Of a stretch of DNA of 64,000 bases, positions 44,301 to 58,000 are shown in pieces (within the stretch, counting starts at the first letter, position 1; every line of letters starts with the position of its first letter). The DNA is taken from contig CP136063.1 of NCBI GenBank assembly GCA_032622095.1, forward strand, positions 7,605,814 through 7,669,813, written 5' to 3'. Both the position numbers and the translations under genes were made by a program. The notes beneath the pieces were generated by a model. It was not told the origin of the DNA. It made no database searches and was given only the letters and a program-made list of their open reading frames with translations. Source of the stretch: Siphonodentalium dalli (taxonomy: Eukaryota > Mollusca > Scaphopoda > Gadilida > Siphonodentaliidae).

Positions 44301-44430
44301 GCGATTTTGCTTTGCGTTGCTTACAAACATGGAATTTAACACCGGAAATATGTTATTTGTTTGATAATGTTATTTACTGGACTTCGACTGCATGGTGGAC
44401 TGCTTGTTACGTGGATAAATATGTTTGACA

Positions 44431-45010
44431 TTAAAGCGACACACGGCACTCGCAGTGGGTGTAAGTTAAAAGGACACAGACAAAAATTCCTAATAAAATA
44501 TCACAAATCACAATTTTGTTATACATATAGTATACATGTATGAGCAGGGGGGTGTGATCGTATCCCGGTCCCAAAGTAAATACAAGAAGATGCACATTTA
44601 TGAATATCGTTGACTGATAGAACTCGAAGTCACTGTTTGTAGTCGGTACTGTCCCTCGAGACAGCCAGCAGCTGAAATTCAATTATCTTTGTTTTACTTT
44701 GTGTTCGTCTTTTCTTTCGCTGTCTTTTATGAACCTTTCTTTCCTGATGGAATGTTGATGTAAGGGCATCACTACCACTTGCCATAAAACTGTATGTAAG
44801 TATAGCTTAAACGTGTATCATACTGTACAGAATCGGAATTACTGCCATAATGTGCGGCGATTGGAATCACGTTAAATAAAAATGCCCAGCGGACCACAGC
44901 TATCAAGAATTTGGAGAACAGTATACACGCGGCGCGCGCTAATAAGAGAAGTCGCTGTTTGTATCACTACCACTTGCCATAAAATTATTTTTCTTTATAT
45001 CTTAAAGACC
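44431..45010. other. Gene-free stretch
   Basis: This is unique sequence beyond the right edge of copy B. The tract CACTACCACTTGCCATAAAA occurs at about 44770 and again near 44967. I see nothing else. Confidence 0.5.
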
Positions 45011-45289
45011 ATAGGTCGCCTCGTATATATAAGAGAATGCATTAGCCTAACAATTTTTTAAATAAATGTTTCTTACAATTTTTAGGACATAAAATAAAAA
45101 TACATTCATTACCCTGCAGGGAGCCCCACACATATATAGAAGAATGTAGAAGAGTGTCGTCTGCTCATGTTTGTCTGGGGCTCTGTATGGGTAAAATTAT
45201 AAAATTGTTAAAGAATACAAGAACAAATTATTAAAATTGTAAATTTCTTTTAGGCCAATGCATTCTCTTATATATGCGAGGCGACCTAT
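45011..45289. mobile_element. TIR element of about 279 bp
   Basis: Terminal inverted repeats of about 39 bp start ATAGGTCGCCTCGTATATAT on the left and close with the complement on the right, with about two mismatches. A partial third copy of the arm follows at 45296-45320. The inside is AT-rich with no coding frame. It is a MITE candidate. The target duplication is unclear. Confidence 0.8.
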
Positions 45290-45489
45290 TGTCGAATCGC
45301 ATATATAAGATAATGCATTGGCACAGGGTATACATGGCACTGTGGTGTCCACCACGCAAGCAAGCACTCCTCCAAATTCACCAATCTGCTAGTGGACAAT
45401 ATGAGCCTCCGAACGAATTTTCTTAAATTACCGATCAGAATCTACCCTATGTACTATTCATCAACCCTCCTGACCAAAATCAGCTGCGC

Positions 45490-46080
45490 GCATGGTTAAG
45501 TGGTCCTATTTAACCCTTAGAGGGCCCCGCAGAATGGAGAGCAGACGACACATAGCAGTACACTGTACGGTTTGTTTTTGGGGATCCCCATGGGAATTAT
45601 ACATTCCCCTGGTTAAGTGATCCTGGTTAACCCATTACGGGCCTCGCAGAGCTGAACACAGACAACACTCAGTGGTACACTGTACGGTTTGTTTTTGGGG
45701 ATCCCCATGGGAATTATACATTCCCCTGGTTAAGTGATCCTGGTTAACCCATTACGGGCCTCGCAGAGCTGGACACAGACAACACTCATTAGAACATTAT
45801 ACGGTGTGTTGGGGGTCCCTGTGGGATATATATACACTCCCCTGGCTAAAATGGTACCTGTTAACCCATAGCGATCCCAGTTTAGCGATGAACAAACGAC
45901 AGTCAGCAGTATATTTATCTGTTTGTTTGGGGGGATCTGGTTGCGTGTTCTAAGTTAACCCATAGCGAGCACCGCTTAGCGATGACCAGACGACAGTCAG
46001 AATTGTTATATTCTAGCCTGGCCAAGTGGTCCGGATTAACCCATAGCGAGCCCCGCTTAGCGATGAGCAAGCGACATTGG
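45490..46080. repeat. 117-bp tandem repeat, about five copies
   Basis: The second and third units are almost identical, with CCCCTGGTTAAGTGATCCTG at 45606 and 45723 (period 117). The outer units are more diverged but keep TTAACCCATAGCGAG and a CAGACGACA-like box. GGGGATCCCCATGGGAATTA within the unit is nearly self-complementary. Confidence 0.88.
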
Positions 46081-46771
46081 AAAAAACAACTCGATAAAGG
46101 TCACTTACTCCACAGAAATAATATAATGTGATAATGAATGTGATATTTAATGTGATGCTTGCGAACGGCCAAGGCGCAATTTGTCAGTCATAAACGAAAT
46201 ATGTGCTTGCAAAGAAGACATATTGACAGTAGACACACATTCGGTCGTCTTATCGCCCAGCAGTATGTCAACAAGAAAACCATAGTCAGAAATGGTAACG
46301 CCACCAAGATCGTATTATTAGTCATAAATATATATCATAATATAAAATATATTGGTTACATGAATGGACCGCCTCAGAATTCCGTTAAGACAAGTAATTC
46401 TTCAAATTATTACAATGAACTACGGCTTATAAATTACTGCAGGTTTCTCATTCGCCACACCAGAATGCTTCTAAATGCGGATCAAAGCTAAGAGTGCATG
46501 GCACATGCAGCCATTGTTCATAGACATTTTACAGATAGCGAGAATGATGCATGCTGGGAACGAAAGTATCCACAGCAAAGCCATGTGCTTACGGAGGCAT
46601 GCGTTTATTATAGGGGATTTATGGTGGGCCTATAAAACTAATTATAACTTTGTTATCTGTCATAGTTTATGCGTGAAATTTTAAACATATATACCATGGA
46701 CATATACCCCTTCCAGAATGTTGAAAAACATTTTCAGTTGATCATCGTATTTTTATAGACGAAATAGTCCG
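46081..46771. other. Gene-free stretch with a direct repeat at 46340-46388
   Basis: TATAAAATATATTGGTT followed by a CTCAGAATTCCGTTAA box occurs at 46340-46388 and again at 47602-47650, one on each side of the inverted repeat. Short open frames here have no domain. Confidence 0.6.
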
Positions 46772-47503
46772 AAATTTCAGAAAATTGCGCTAACTGCTCA
46801 ATGTTTTAATGTGTTACAAAACGTCTGATAAAAATAGTTCTATCGGGAATATTCACACCATTTTTTTTTCAGAGAACAAAGAGTAAACATAGTCCTATCG
46901 GGATATCGTAAAGGAGATTAATTAAAACCCTCAGACTGCCGAAACTGACGACATTAAATTCGCTTTTTCGTGTCCCACGGAAATGAAACGTGTCTGTCCA
47001 TTGATCACGTTATTTATTTGACATAGTATTTGTTTTCTGTTGTATTTGAACACTTGTTGCACGTGCAGGCTGCACGATCATAATAACTTCAACCGATAAG
47101 CGCCGACTGATACCCGCGCAACAGTTTGTCTCAAATAAATTGTTATCAAAACGCAGGTTTATGGCCGCGGACATAAGCCGATTAAGTGTAATGTAATTTA
47201 TCCATGAACTTGACTGAAAAATTGTGATTCTATCACCATTAGCCACGAAAATGGGACCTCTAAACAGGCAAGTTTGATTTTCGGGGGACACAAACAAGCG
47301 AATTTATTGTCGGCAGTTTCGGCAGTCTGAGGGTTAATTAATCCCGAATTAAACGGAACTACTTTACGATAGTCCCATAGGACTATGTTTACTCTATGCA
47401 TGTTCTCTGAAAAAATTGTGTGAATATTCCAGATAGAACTCTTTTTATCAGACGCTGTGTAACACCTTAAAACATTGAGCAGTTATAGCGCAAACCGAAA
47501 TGT
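46772..47503. mobile_element. Large inverted repeat with arms of about 220 bp
   Basis: The left arm (about 46772-46990) and right arm (about 47272-47503) are diverged complements. Shared boxes are AACTGCTCAATGTTTTAA, GTCTGATAAAAA, GAGTAAACATAGTCCTAT and CCCTCAGACTGCCGAAACTG. About 280 bp lie between. No transposase is visible. It is probably an old foldback or MITE-type element. Confidence 0.8.
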
Positions 47504-47654
47504 GTTGTCTTGCAAGATATCCCACCGCTTTAGATAAATTTACCTTCCTACAATATCCATAAAGAGGATCATATATTATATACCCACGGTTTTAATTATA
47601 GAATATAAAATATATTGGTTTCGCGAATGACCAACTCAGAATTCCGTTAAAATA

Positions 47655-49050
47655 ACAATAACAACCAGCACCTATAACGAACCGTTTTACTGGACTTGGC
47701 CTACTGGTCGCGTAGTTCCGACTTTTAAATAAACGGAATTTCCAACTCTATAAATAAATAAAAGCCTCACAATGCATTCGCCCTGTACAATCACCCAGTG
47801 AATTATCGATCGACCATGCGATACAAAAAAACCAAAAGCTAGAAACACCACACTACGGTGGCGTAATAACACGGACCCATAACACGTGCAATGAGTGTAC
47901 ATAGATAGTATTGCTCTCTCTCGCGTTCTCTCTTTCAGTGAAGCACCCTTGTATAGATTTATTCAGTATTCATCGAAGGGGCTTGGCGAAAACAAAAGTG
48001 GGATATCAAGTGCTATACAAATACGATAATGAACTGGGGGGGGTCACAGCCTGTAAATGTATATATATATGAATTTCCATGTAAATAAGTGTGTTCACTG
48101 GTGAAATTATGTACTGTGTATTTGCAGCTAACTTGTAATATTTAAATATCCCGTCTGTGTTACGCTAAATCCTGTTTGGTGATTGTCAACTTCCAATGAG
48201 TCACCCGTTTCATCCCAATAATGCGAAGAGTGTCACGCGAACAGGAAGTTACAAACTGTTGACCTAATATGAACTAATCACTAAACCCGGTACAAATAAA
48301 AGTCCTCTGAGCGAAAGTGAGATTGATGACCCGATTTCTTCGGTAGATTTAGGTAGTTTCCGAAATGATATTGCGACTTCGCTCCGTTCAGTTTCGCCGA
48401 GTTATATGTCAAATGAAAAGGAATTTGATTGCCAATAAGACAAATCTGAGGATAGTTTTGCTGCAATTATCGATTTCTAGAATGTATTAGGGCTTTGATA
48501 GTTTGTTTGGTTTTGGCCAAAATCGATAATTTGAACCTTGTCACTGGTATAGTCTATATTGATAATTTTGTAATTTTCCTCAGGGGCCTGTGAGAAATTT
48601 GGTAAAGTTATAAAATAGGTTATGTTTCGACCAAAACCGTGTTGGGACATATTGGGGTGCTACAATCCAATATCTCGCACACTGTTCAAAAATTCGGTTC
48701 ACTTCTTTCTATATATGCTTGCCAGATAACTACTAAATAATTGGATTAAATGTTCCGGCATTGTTGCAATATCAATTTCAAGAGCAATACGTTTGTAAAA
48801 AAAAATAAAAAATGTTTCGGCTCCAAATGGCTGGAAAATACAAATTAACCAGCACCGTTTTAGTACCGAGTAACTATATGCGATGATGTAGTTATGTTAA
48901 CACCAATAATGTTGGAAACGATGTTATGTCTTTAGCTACATTTCTGAAAAAAAGTCGCTGGTGGGTATCGTTCATTACTCGATTTTACAATAGCCACCAC
49001 CGGCTGCGTTATATTCACTATCAAGTTTATGAAAATAATATATTTCTTCT
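47655..49050. other. Gene-free left flank of the satellite
   Basis: Unique AT-rich sequence with a CTCTCTCTCGCGTTCTCTCT tract at about 47912-47932. No gene or RNA is recognised. Confidence 0.5.
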
Positions 49051-49052
49051 TT

Positions 49053-52000
49053 AGGGTATCTCGGATACTAGAGCCGCGGTACTTTAGGGTATCTCGGATA
49101 CTAGAGCCGCGGTACTTTAGGGTTATCTCGGATACTAGAGCCGCGGTACTTTAGGGTATCTCGGATACTAGAGCCGCGGTACTTTAGGGTATCTCGTATA
49201 CTAGAGCCGCGGTACTTTAGGGTATCTCGGATACTAGAGCCGCGGTACTTTAGGGTATCTCGGATAATAATATATTTCTTCTTTAGGGTATCTCGGATAA
49301 TAATATATTTCTTCTTTAGGGTTATCTCGGATAATAATATATTTCTTCTTTATGGTATCTCGGATACTAGAGCCGCGGTACTTTAGGGTATCTCGGATAC
49401 TAGAGCCGCGGTACTTTGGGGTTATCTCGGATACTAGAGCCGCGGTACTTTAGGGTATCTCGGATACTAGAGCCGCGGTACTTTAGGTTATCTCGGATTC
49501 TAGAGCCGCGGTACTTTAGGGTATCTCGGATACTAGAGCCGCGGTACTGTTAGGGTTATCTCGGATACTACAGCCGCGGTACTTTAGGGTATCTCGGATA
49601 CTAGAGCCGCGGTACTGTTAGGGTTATCTCGGATACTAGAGCCGCGGTACTTTAGGGTTATCTCGGATACTAGAGCCGCGGTACTTTAGGGTATCTCGGA
49701 TACTAGAGCCGCGGTACTTTAGGGTATATCGGATACTAGAGCCGCGGTACTTTAGGGTATCTCGGATACTAGAGCCGCGGTACTTTAGGGTATATCGGAT
49801 ACTAGAGCCGCGGTACTTTAGGGTATCTCGGATACTAGAGCCGCGGTACTTTAGGGTATCTCGGATACTAGAGCCGCGGTACTTTAGGGTATCTCGGATA
49901 CTAGAGCCGCGGTACTTTAGGGTATCTCGGATACTAGAGCCGCGGTACTTTAGGGTATCTCGGATACTACAGCCGCGGTACTTTAGGGTATCTCGGATAC
50001 TACAGCCGCGGTACTTTAGGGTATCTCGGATACTACAGCCGCGGTACTTTATGGTTATCTCGGATACTAGAGCCGCGGTACTTTAGGGTATCTCGGATAC
50101 TAGAGCCGTGGTACTTTAGGGTATCTCGGATACTAGAGCCGCGGTACTTTAGGGTATCTCGGATACTAGAGCCGCGGTACTGTTAGGGTATCTCGGATAC
50201 TAGAGCCGCGGTACTTTAGGGTATCTCGGATACTAGAGCCGCGGTACTTTAGGGTATCTCGGATACTATAGCCGCGGTACTTTAGGGTATCTCGGATACT
50301 AGAGCCGCGGTACTTTAGGGTATCTCGGATACTAGAGCCGCGGTACTTTAGGGTATCTCGGATACTAGTGTCGCGGTACTTTAGGGTTATCTCGGATACT
50401 AGAGCCGCGGTACTTTAGGGTATCTCGGATACTAGAGCCGCGGTACTTTAGGGTATCTCGGATACTAGAGCCGCGGTACTTTAGGGTTATTTCGGATACT
50501 AGAGCCGCGGTACTTTAGGGTATCTCGGATACTAGAGCCGCGGTACTTTAGGGTATCTCGGATACTAGAGCCGCGGCACTTTAGGGTATCTCGGATACTA
50601 GAGCCGCGGTACTTTAGGGTTTCTCGGATACTAGAGCCGCGGCACTTGAGGGTTTCTCGGATACTAGAGCCGCGGTACTTTATGGGTATCTCGGATACTA
50701 GAGCCGCGGTACTTTAGGGTATCTCGGATACTAGAGCCGCGGTACTTTAGGTTATCTCGGATACTAGAGCCGCGGTACTTTATGGGTATCTCGGATACTA
50801 GAGCCGCGGTACGTTAGTGTTATCTCGGATACTAGAGCCGCGGTACTTTAGGGTATCTCGGATACTAGAGCCGGGGTACGTTAGGGGTATCTCGGATACT
50901 AGAGCCGCGGCACTTTAGGGTATCTCGGATACTAGAGCCAGGGTACGTTAGGGGTATCTCGGATACTACAGCCGCGGTACTTTAGGGTATCTCGGATACT
51001 AGAGCCGCGGTACTTTAGGGTATCTCGGATACTAGAGCCGCGGTACTTTAGTGTATCTCGGATACTAGAGCCGTGGTACTTTAGTGTATCTCGGATACTA
51101 GAGCCGCGGTACTTTAGGGTATCTCGGATACTAGAGCCGCGGTACTTTAGGGTATCTCGGATACTAGAGCCGCGGTACTTTAGGGTTATCTCGGATTCTA
51201 GAGCCGCGGTACTTTAGTGTATCTCGGATACTAGAGCCGTGGTACTTTAGGGTATCTCGGATACTAGAGCCGCGGTACTTTAGGGTATCTCGGATACTAG
51301 AGCCGCGGTACTTTAGTGTATCTCGGATACTAGAGCCGCGGTACTTTAGGGTATCTCGGATACTAGAGCCGCGGTACGTTAGGGTATCTCGGATACTAGA
51401 GCCGCGGTACTTTAGGGTATCTCGGATACTAGAGCCGCGGTACGTTAGGGTATCTCGGATACTAGAGCCGCGGTACGTTAGGGTATCTCGGATACTAGAG
51501 CCGCGGTACTTTAGGGTATCTCGGATACTAGAGCCGCGGCACTTTAGGGTATCTCGGATACTAGAGCCGCGGTACTTTAGGGTTATCTCGGATACTAGAG
51601 CCGCGGTACGTTAGGGTATCTCGGATACTAGAGCCGCGGTACGTTAGGTTATCTCGGATACTAGAGCCGCGGCACTTTAGGGTATCTCGGATACTAGAGC
51701 CGCGGTACTTTAGGGTTATCTCGGATACTAGAGCCGCGGTACTTTAGGGTATCTCGGATACTAGAGCCGCGGTACTTTAGGGTATCTCGGATACTAGAGC
51801 CGCGGCACTTTAGGGTATCTCGGATACTAGAGCCGCGGCACTTTAGGGTATCTCGGATACTAGAGCCGCGGCACTTTAGGGTATCTCGGATACTAGAGCC
51901 GCGGTACTTTATGGTTATCTCGGATACTAGAGCCGCGGTACTTTAGGTTATCTCGGATACTAGAGCCGCGGCACTTTAGGGTATCTCGGATACTAGAGCC

Positions 52001-55000
52001 GCGGTACTTTAGGGTATCTCGGATACTAGAGCCGCGGTACTTTAGGGTTATCTCGGATACTAGAGCCGCGGTACTTTAGGGTATCTCGGATACTAGAGCC
52101 GCGGCACTTTAGGGTATCTCGGATACTAGAGCCGCGGCACTTTAGGGTATCTCGGATACTAGAGCCGCGGTACTTTAGGGTATCTCGGATACTAGAGCCG
52201 CGGTACTTTAGGGTATCTCGGATACTAGAGCCGCGGTACTTTAGGGTATCTCGGATACTAGAGCCGCGGTACTTTAGGGTATCTCGGATACTAGAGCCGC
52301 GGTACTTTAGGGTATCTCGGATTCTAGAGCCGCGGTACTTTAGGTTATCTCGGATACTAGAGCCGCGGTACTTTAGGGTATCTCGGATACTAGAGCCGCG
52401 GTACTTTAGGGTATCTCGGATACTAGAGCCGCGGTACTTTAGGGTATCTCGGATACTAGAGCCGCGGTACTTTAGGGTATCTCGGATACTAGAGCCGCGG
52501 TACTTTAGGATATCTCGGATACTAGAGCCGCGGTACTTTAGGGTATCTCGGATTCTAGAGCCGCGGTACTTTAGGTTATCTCGGATACTAGAGCCGCGGT
52601 ACTTTAGGGTATCTCGGATACTAGAGCCGCGGTACTTTAGGGTATCTCGGATACTAGAGCCGCGGTACTTTAGGGTTATCTCGGATACTAGAGCCGCGGT
52701 ACTTTAGGGTATCTCGGATACTAGAGCCGCGGTACTTTAGGGTTGTCTCGGATACTAGAGCCGCGGTACTTTAGGGTATCTCGGATACTAGAGCCGCGGT
52801 ACTTTAGGGTATCTCGGATACTAGAGCCGCGGTACTTTAGGGTTGTCTCGGATACTACAGCCGCGGTACTTTAGGGTATCTCGGATACTAGAGCCGCGGT
52901 ACTTTAGGGTATCTCGGATACTAGAGCCGCGGTACTTTAGGGTATCTCGGATACTAGAGCCGCGGTACTTTAGGGTATCTCGGATACTAGAGCCGCGGTA
53001 CTTTAGGGTATCTCGGATACTAGAGCCGCGGTACTTTAGGGTATCTCGGATACTAGAGCCGCGGTACTTTAGGGTATCTCGGATACTAGAGCCGCGGTAC
53101 TTTAGGGTATCTCGGATACTAGAGCCGCGGTACTTTAGGGTATCTCGGATACTAGAGCCGCGGTACTTTAGGGTTATCTCGGATACTACAGCCGCGGTAC
53201 TTTAGGGTATCTCGGATACTAGAGCCGCGGTACTTTAGGGTATCTCGGATACTAGAGCCGTGGTACTTTAGTGTATCTCGGATAGTAGAGCCGCGGTACT
53301 TTAGGGTATCTCGGATACTAGAGCCGCGGTACTTTAGGGTATCTCGGATACTAGAGCCGCGGTACTTTAGGGTATCTCGGATACTAGAGCCGCGGTACTT
53401 TAGGGTATCTCGGATACTAGAGCCGCGGTACGTTAGGGTATCTCGGATACTAGAGCCGCGGTACTTTAGGGTATCTCGGATACTAGAGCCGCGGTACGTT
53501 AGGGTTATCTCGGATACTAGAGCCGCGGTACTTTAGGGTTATCTCGGATACTAGAGCCGCGGTACTTTAGGGTATCTCGGATACTAGAGTCGCGGTACTT
53601 TAGTGTATCTCGGATACTAGAGCCGCGGTACTTTAGGGTATCTCGGATACTAGAGCCGCGGTACTTTAGGGTATCTCGGATACTACAGCCGCGGTACTTT
53701 AGGGTTGTCTCGGATACTAGAGCCGCGGTACTTTAGGGTTATCTCGGATACTAGAGCCGCGGTACTTTAGGGTATCTCGGATACTACAGCCGCGGTACTT
53801 TAGGGTTATCTCGGATACTAGAGCCGCGGTACTTTAGGGTTATCTCGGATACTAGAGCCGCGGTACTTTAGGGTATCTCGGATACTACAGCCGCGGTACT
53901 TTAGGGTTGTCTCGGATACTAGAGCCGCGGTACTTTAGGGTATCTCGGATACTAGAGCCGCGGTACTTTAGGGTATCTCGGATACTAGAGCCGCGGTACT
54001 TTAGGGTATCTCGGATACTACAGCCGCGGTACTTTAGGGTATCTCGGATACTAGAGCCGCGGTACTTTAGGGTATCTCGGATACTAGAGCCGCGGTACTT
54101 TAGGGTATCTCGGATACTAGAGCCGCGGTACTTTAGGGTATCTCGGATACTAGAGCCGCGGTACTTTAGGGTATCTCGGATACTACAGCCGCGGTACTTT
54201 AGGGTATCTCGGATACTAGAGCCGCGGTACTTTAGGGTATCTCGGATACTAGAGCCGCGGTACTTTAGGGTATCTCGGATACTAGAGCCGCGGTACTTTA
54301 GGGTATCTCGGATACTACAGCCGCGGTACTTTAGGGTTGTCTCGGATACTACAGCCGCGGTACTTTAGGGTATCTCGGATACTAGAGCCGCGGTACTTTA
54401 GGGTATCTCGGATACTAGAGCCGCGGTACTTTAGTGTATCTCGGATACTAGAGCCGCGGTACTTTAGTGTATCTCGGATACTAGAGCCGCGGTACTTTAG
54501 GGTTGTCTCGGATACTACAGCCGCGGTACTTTAGGGTATCTCGGATACTAGAGCCGCGGTACTTTAGGGTATCTCGGATACTAGAGCCGCGGTACTTTAG
54601 TGTATCTCGGATACTAGAGCCGCGGTACTTTAGTGTATCTCGGATACTAGAGCCGCGGTACTTTAGGGTATCTCGGATACTAGAGCCGCGGTACTTTAGG
54701 GTATCTCGGATACTACAGCCGCGGTACTTTAGGGTATCTCGGATACTAGAGCGCGGTACTTTAGGGTATCTCGGATACTAGAGCCGCGGTACTTTAGGGT
54801 ATCTCGGATACTAGAGCGCGGTACTTTAGGGTATCTCGGATACTAGAGCCGCGGTACTTTAGGGTATCTCGGATACTAGAGCCGCGGTACTTTAGGGTTG
54901 TCTCGGATACTACAGCCGCGGTACTTTAGTGTATCTCGGATACTACAGCCGCGGTACTTTAGGGTTGTCTCGGATACTACAGCCGTGGTACTTTAGGGTA

Positions 55001-58000
55001 TCTCGGATAGTAGAGCTGCGGTACTTTAGGTTATCTCGGATACTAGAGCCGCGGTACTTTAGTGTATCTCGGATACTAGAGCCGCGGTACTTTAGGGTTG
55101 TCTCGGATACTAGAGCCGCGGTACTTTAGGGTATCTCGGATACTAGAGCCGCGGTACTTTAGGGTATCTCGGATACTAGAGCCGCGGTACTTTAGTGTAT
55201 CTCGGATACTAGAGCCGCGGTACTTTAGGGTTGTCTCGGATACTAGAGCCGCGGTACTTTAGGGTTGTCTCGGATACTACAGCCGCGGTACTTTAGGGTA
55301 TCTCGGATACTAGAGCCGCGGTACTTTAGGGTATCTCGGATACTAGAGCCGCGGTACTTTAGTGTATCTCGGATACTAGAGCCGCGGTACTTTAGGGTTG
55401 TCTCGGATACTAGAGCCGCGGTACTTTAGGGTATCTCGGATACTAGAGCCGCGGTACTTTAGGGTATCTCGGATACTAGAGCCGCGGTACTTTAGTGTAT
55501 CTCGGATACTAGAGCCGCGGTACTTTAGGGTTGTCTCGGATACTAGAGCCGCGGTACTTTAGGGTATCTCGGATACTAGAGCCGCGGTACTTTAGGGTAT
55601 CTCGGATACTACAGCCGCGGTACTTTAGGGTATCTCGGATACTAGAGCCGCGGTACGTTAGGTTATCTCGGATACTAGAGCCGCGGTACTTTAGGGTATC
55701 TCGGATACTAGAGCCGCGGTACTTTAGGGTATCTCGGATACTAGAGCCGCGGTACTTTAGGGTATCTCGGATACTAGAGCCGCGGTACTTTAGGTTATCT
55801 CGGATACTAGAGCCGCGGTACGTTAGGGTTGTCTCGGATACTACAGCCGCGGTACTTTAGGGTATCTCGGATACTAGAGCCGCGGTACGTTAGGGTATCT
55901 CGGATACTAGAGCCGCGGTACTTTAGGGTTATCTCGGATACTAGAGCCGCGGTACTTTAGGGTATCTCGGATACTAGAGCCGCGGTACTTTAGGGTTATC
56001 TCGGATACTAGAGCGCGGTACTTTAGGGTATCTCGGATACTAGAGCGCGGTACTTTAGGGTTATCTCGGATACTAGAGCCGCGGTACTTTAGGGTATCTC
56101 GGATACTAGAGCCGCGGTACTTTAGGGTTATCTCGGATACTAGAGCCGCGGTACTTTAGGGTTATCTCGGATACTAGAGCCGCGGTACTTTAGGGTATCT
56201 CGGATACTAGAGCCGCGGTACTTTAGGGTTATCTCGGATACTAGAGCCGCGGTACTTTAGGGTATCTCGGATACTAGAGCCGCGGTACTTTAGGGTATCT
56301 CGGATACTACAGCCGCGGTACTTTAGGGTTGTCTCGGATACTACAGCCGCGGTACTTTAGGGTATCTCGGATACTAGAGCCGCGGTACTTTAGGGTATCT
56401 CGGATACTACAGCCGCGGTACTTTAGGGTTGTCTCGGATACTACAGCCGTGGTACTTTAGGGTATCTCGGATACTACAGCCGCGGTACTTTAGGGTATCT
56501 CGGATACTAGAGCCGCGGTACTTTAGGGTATCTCGGATACTAGAGCCGCGGTACTTTAGGGTATCTCGGATACTAGAGCCGCGGTACTTTAGGGTATCTC
56601 GGATACTAGAGCCGCGGTACTTTAGGGTATCTCGGATACTAGAGCTCGGTACTTTAGGGTATCTCGGATACTAGAGCCGCGGTACTTTAGGGTATCTCGG
56701 ATACTAGAGCGCGGTACTTTAGGGTATCTCGGATACTAGAGCCGCGGTACTTTAGGGTATCTCGGATACTAGAGCCGCGGTACTTTAGGGTTGTCTCGGA
56801 TACTACAGCCGCGGTACTTTAGGGTATCTCGGATAGTAGAGCTGCGGTACTTTAGGTTATCTCGGATACTAGAGCCGCGGTACTTTAGTGTATCTCGGAT
56901 ACTAGAGCCGCGGTACTTTAGGGTATCTCGGATACTAGAGCCGCGGTACTTTAGGTTATCTCGGATACTAGAGCCGCGGTACTTTAGTGTATCTCGGATA
57001 CTAGAGCCGCGGTACTTTAGGGTTGTCTCGGATACTAGAGCCGCGGTACTTTAGGGTATCTCGGATACTAGAGCCGCGGTACTTTAGGATATCTCGGATA
57101 CTAGAGCCGCGGTACTTTAGTGTATCTCGGATACTAGAGCCGCGGTACTTTAGGGTTGTCTCGGATACTAGAGCCGCGGTACTTTAGGGTATCTCGGATA
57201 CTAGAGCCGCGGTACTTTAGGGTATCTCGGATACTACAGCCGCGGTACTTTAGGGTATCTCGGATACTAGATCCGCGGTACGTTAGGTTATCTCGGATAC
57301 TAGAGCCGCGGTACGTTAGGGTATCTCGGATACTAGAGCCGCGGTACTTTAGGGTTATCTCGGATACTAGAGCCGCGGTACTTTAGGGTATCTCGGATAC
57401 TAGAGCCGCGGTACTTTAGGGTTATCTCGGATACTAGAGCGCGGTACTTTAGGGTATCTCGGATACTAGAGCGCGGTACTTTAGGGTTATCTCGGATACT
57501 AGAGCCGCGGTACTTTAGGGTATCTCGGATACTAGAGCCGCGGTACTTTAGGGTTATCTCGGATACTAGAGCCGCGGTACTTTAGGGTATCTCGGATACT
57601 AGAGCCGCGGTACTTTAGGGTTATCTCGGATACTAGAGCCGCGGTACTTTAGGGTTATCTCGGATACTAGAGCCGCGGTACTTTAGGGTATCTCGGATAC
57701 TAGAGCCGCGGTACTTTAGGGTATCTCGGATACTACAGCCGCGGTACTTTAGGGTTGTCTCGGATACTACAGCCGCGGTACTTTAGGGTATCTCGGATAC
57801 TAGAGCCGCGGTACTTTAGGGTATCTCGGATACTACAGCCGCGGTACTTTAGGGTATCTCGGATACTACAGCCGCGGTACTTTAGGGTATCTCGGATACT
57901 AGAGCCGCGGTACTTTAGGGTTATCTCGGATACTACAGCCGTGGTACTTTAGGGTATCTCGGATACTACAGCCGCGGTACTTTAGGGTATCTCGGATACT

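Larger units (their letters stand above)
24566..44430. repeat. Segmental duplication, copy B
   Basis: This aligns with copy A (4580-16630). Large extras relative to A are the fold-back element at 25292-25900, the accessory block at about 27890-31470 and the LINE at 35575-43994. A 159-bp tandem duplication (35361-35519, repeated from 35520) is also private to B. The flanks of each extra block match uninterrupted sequence in A. Confidence 0.9.
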
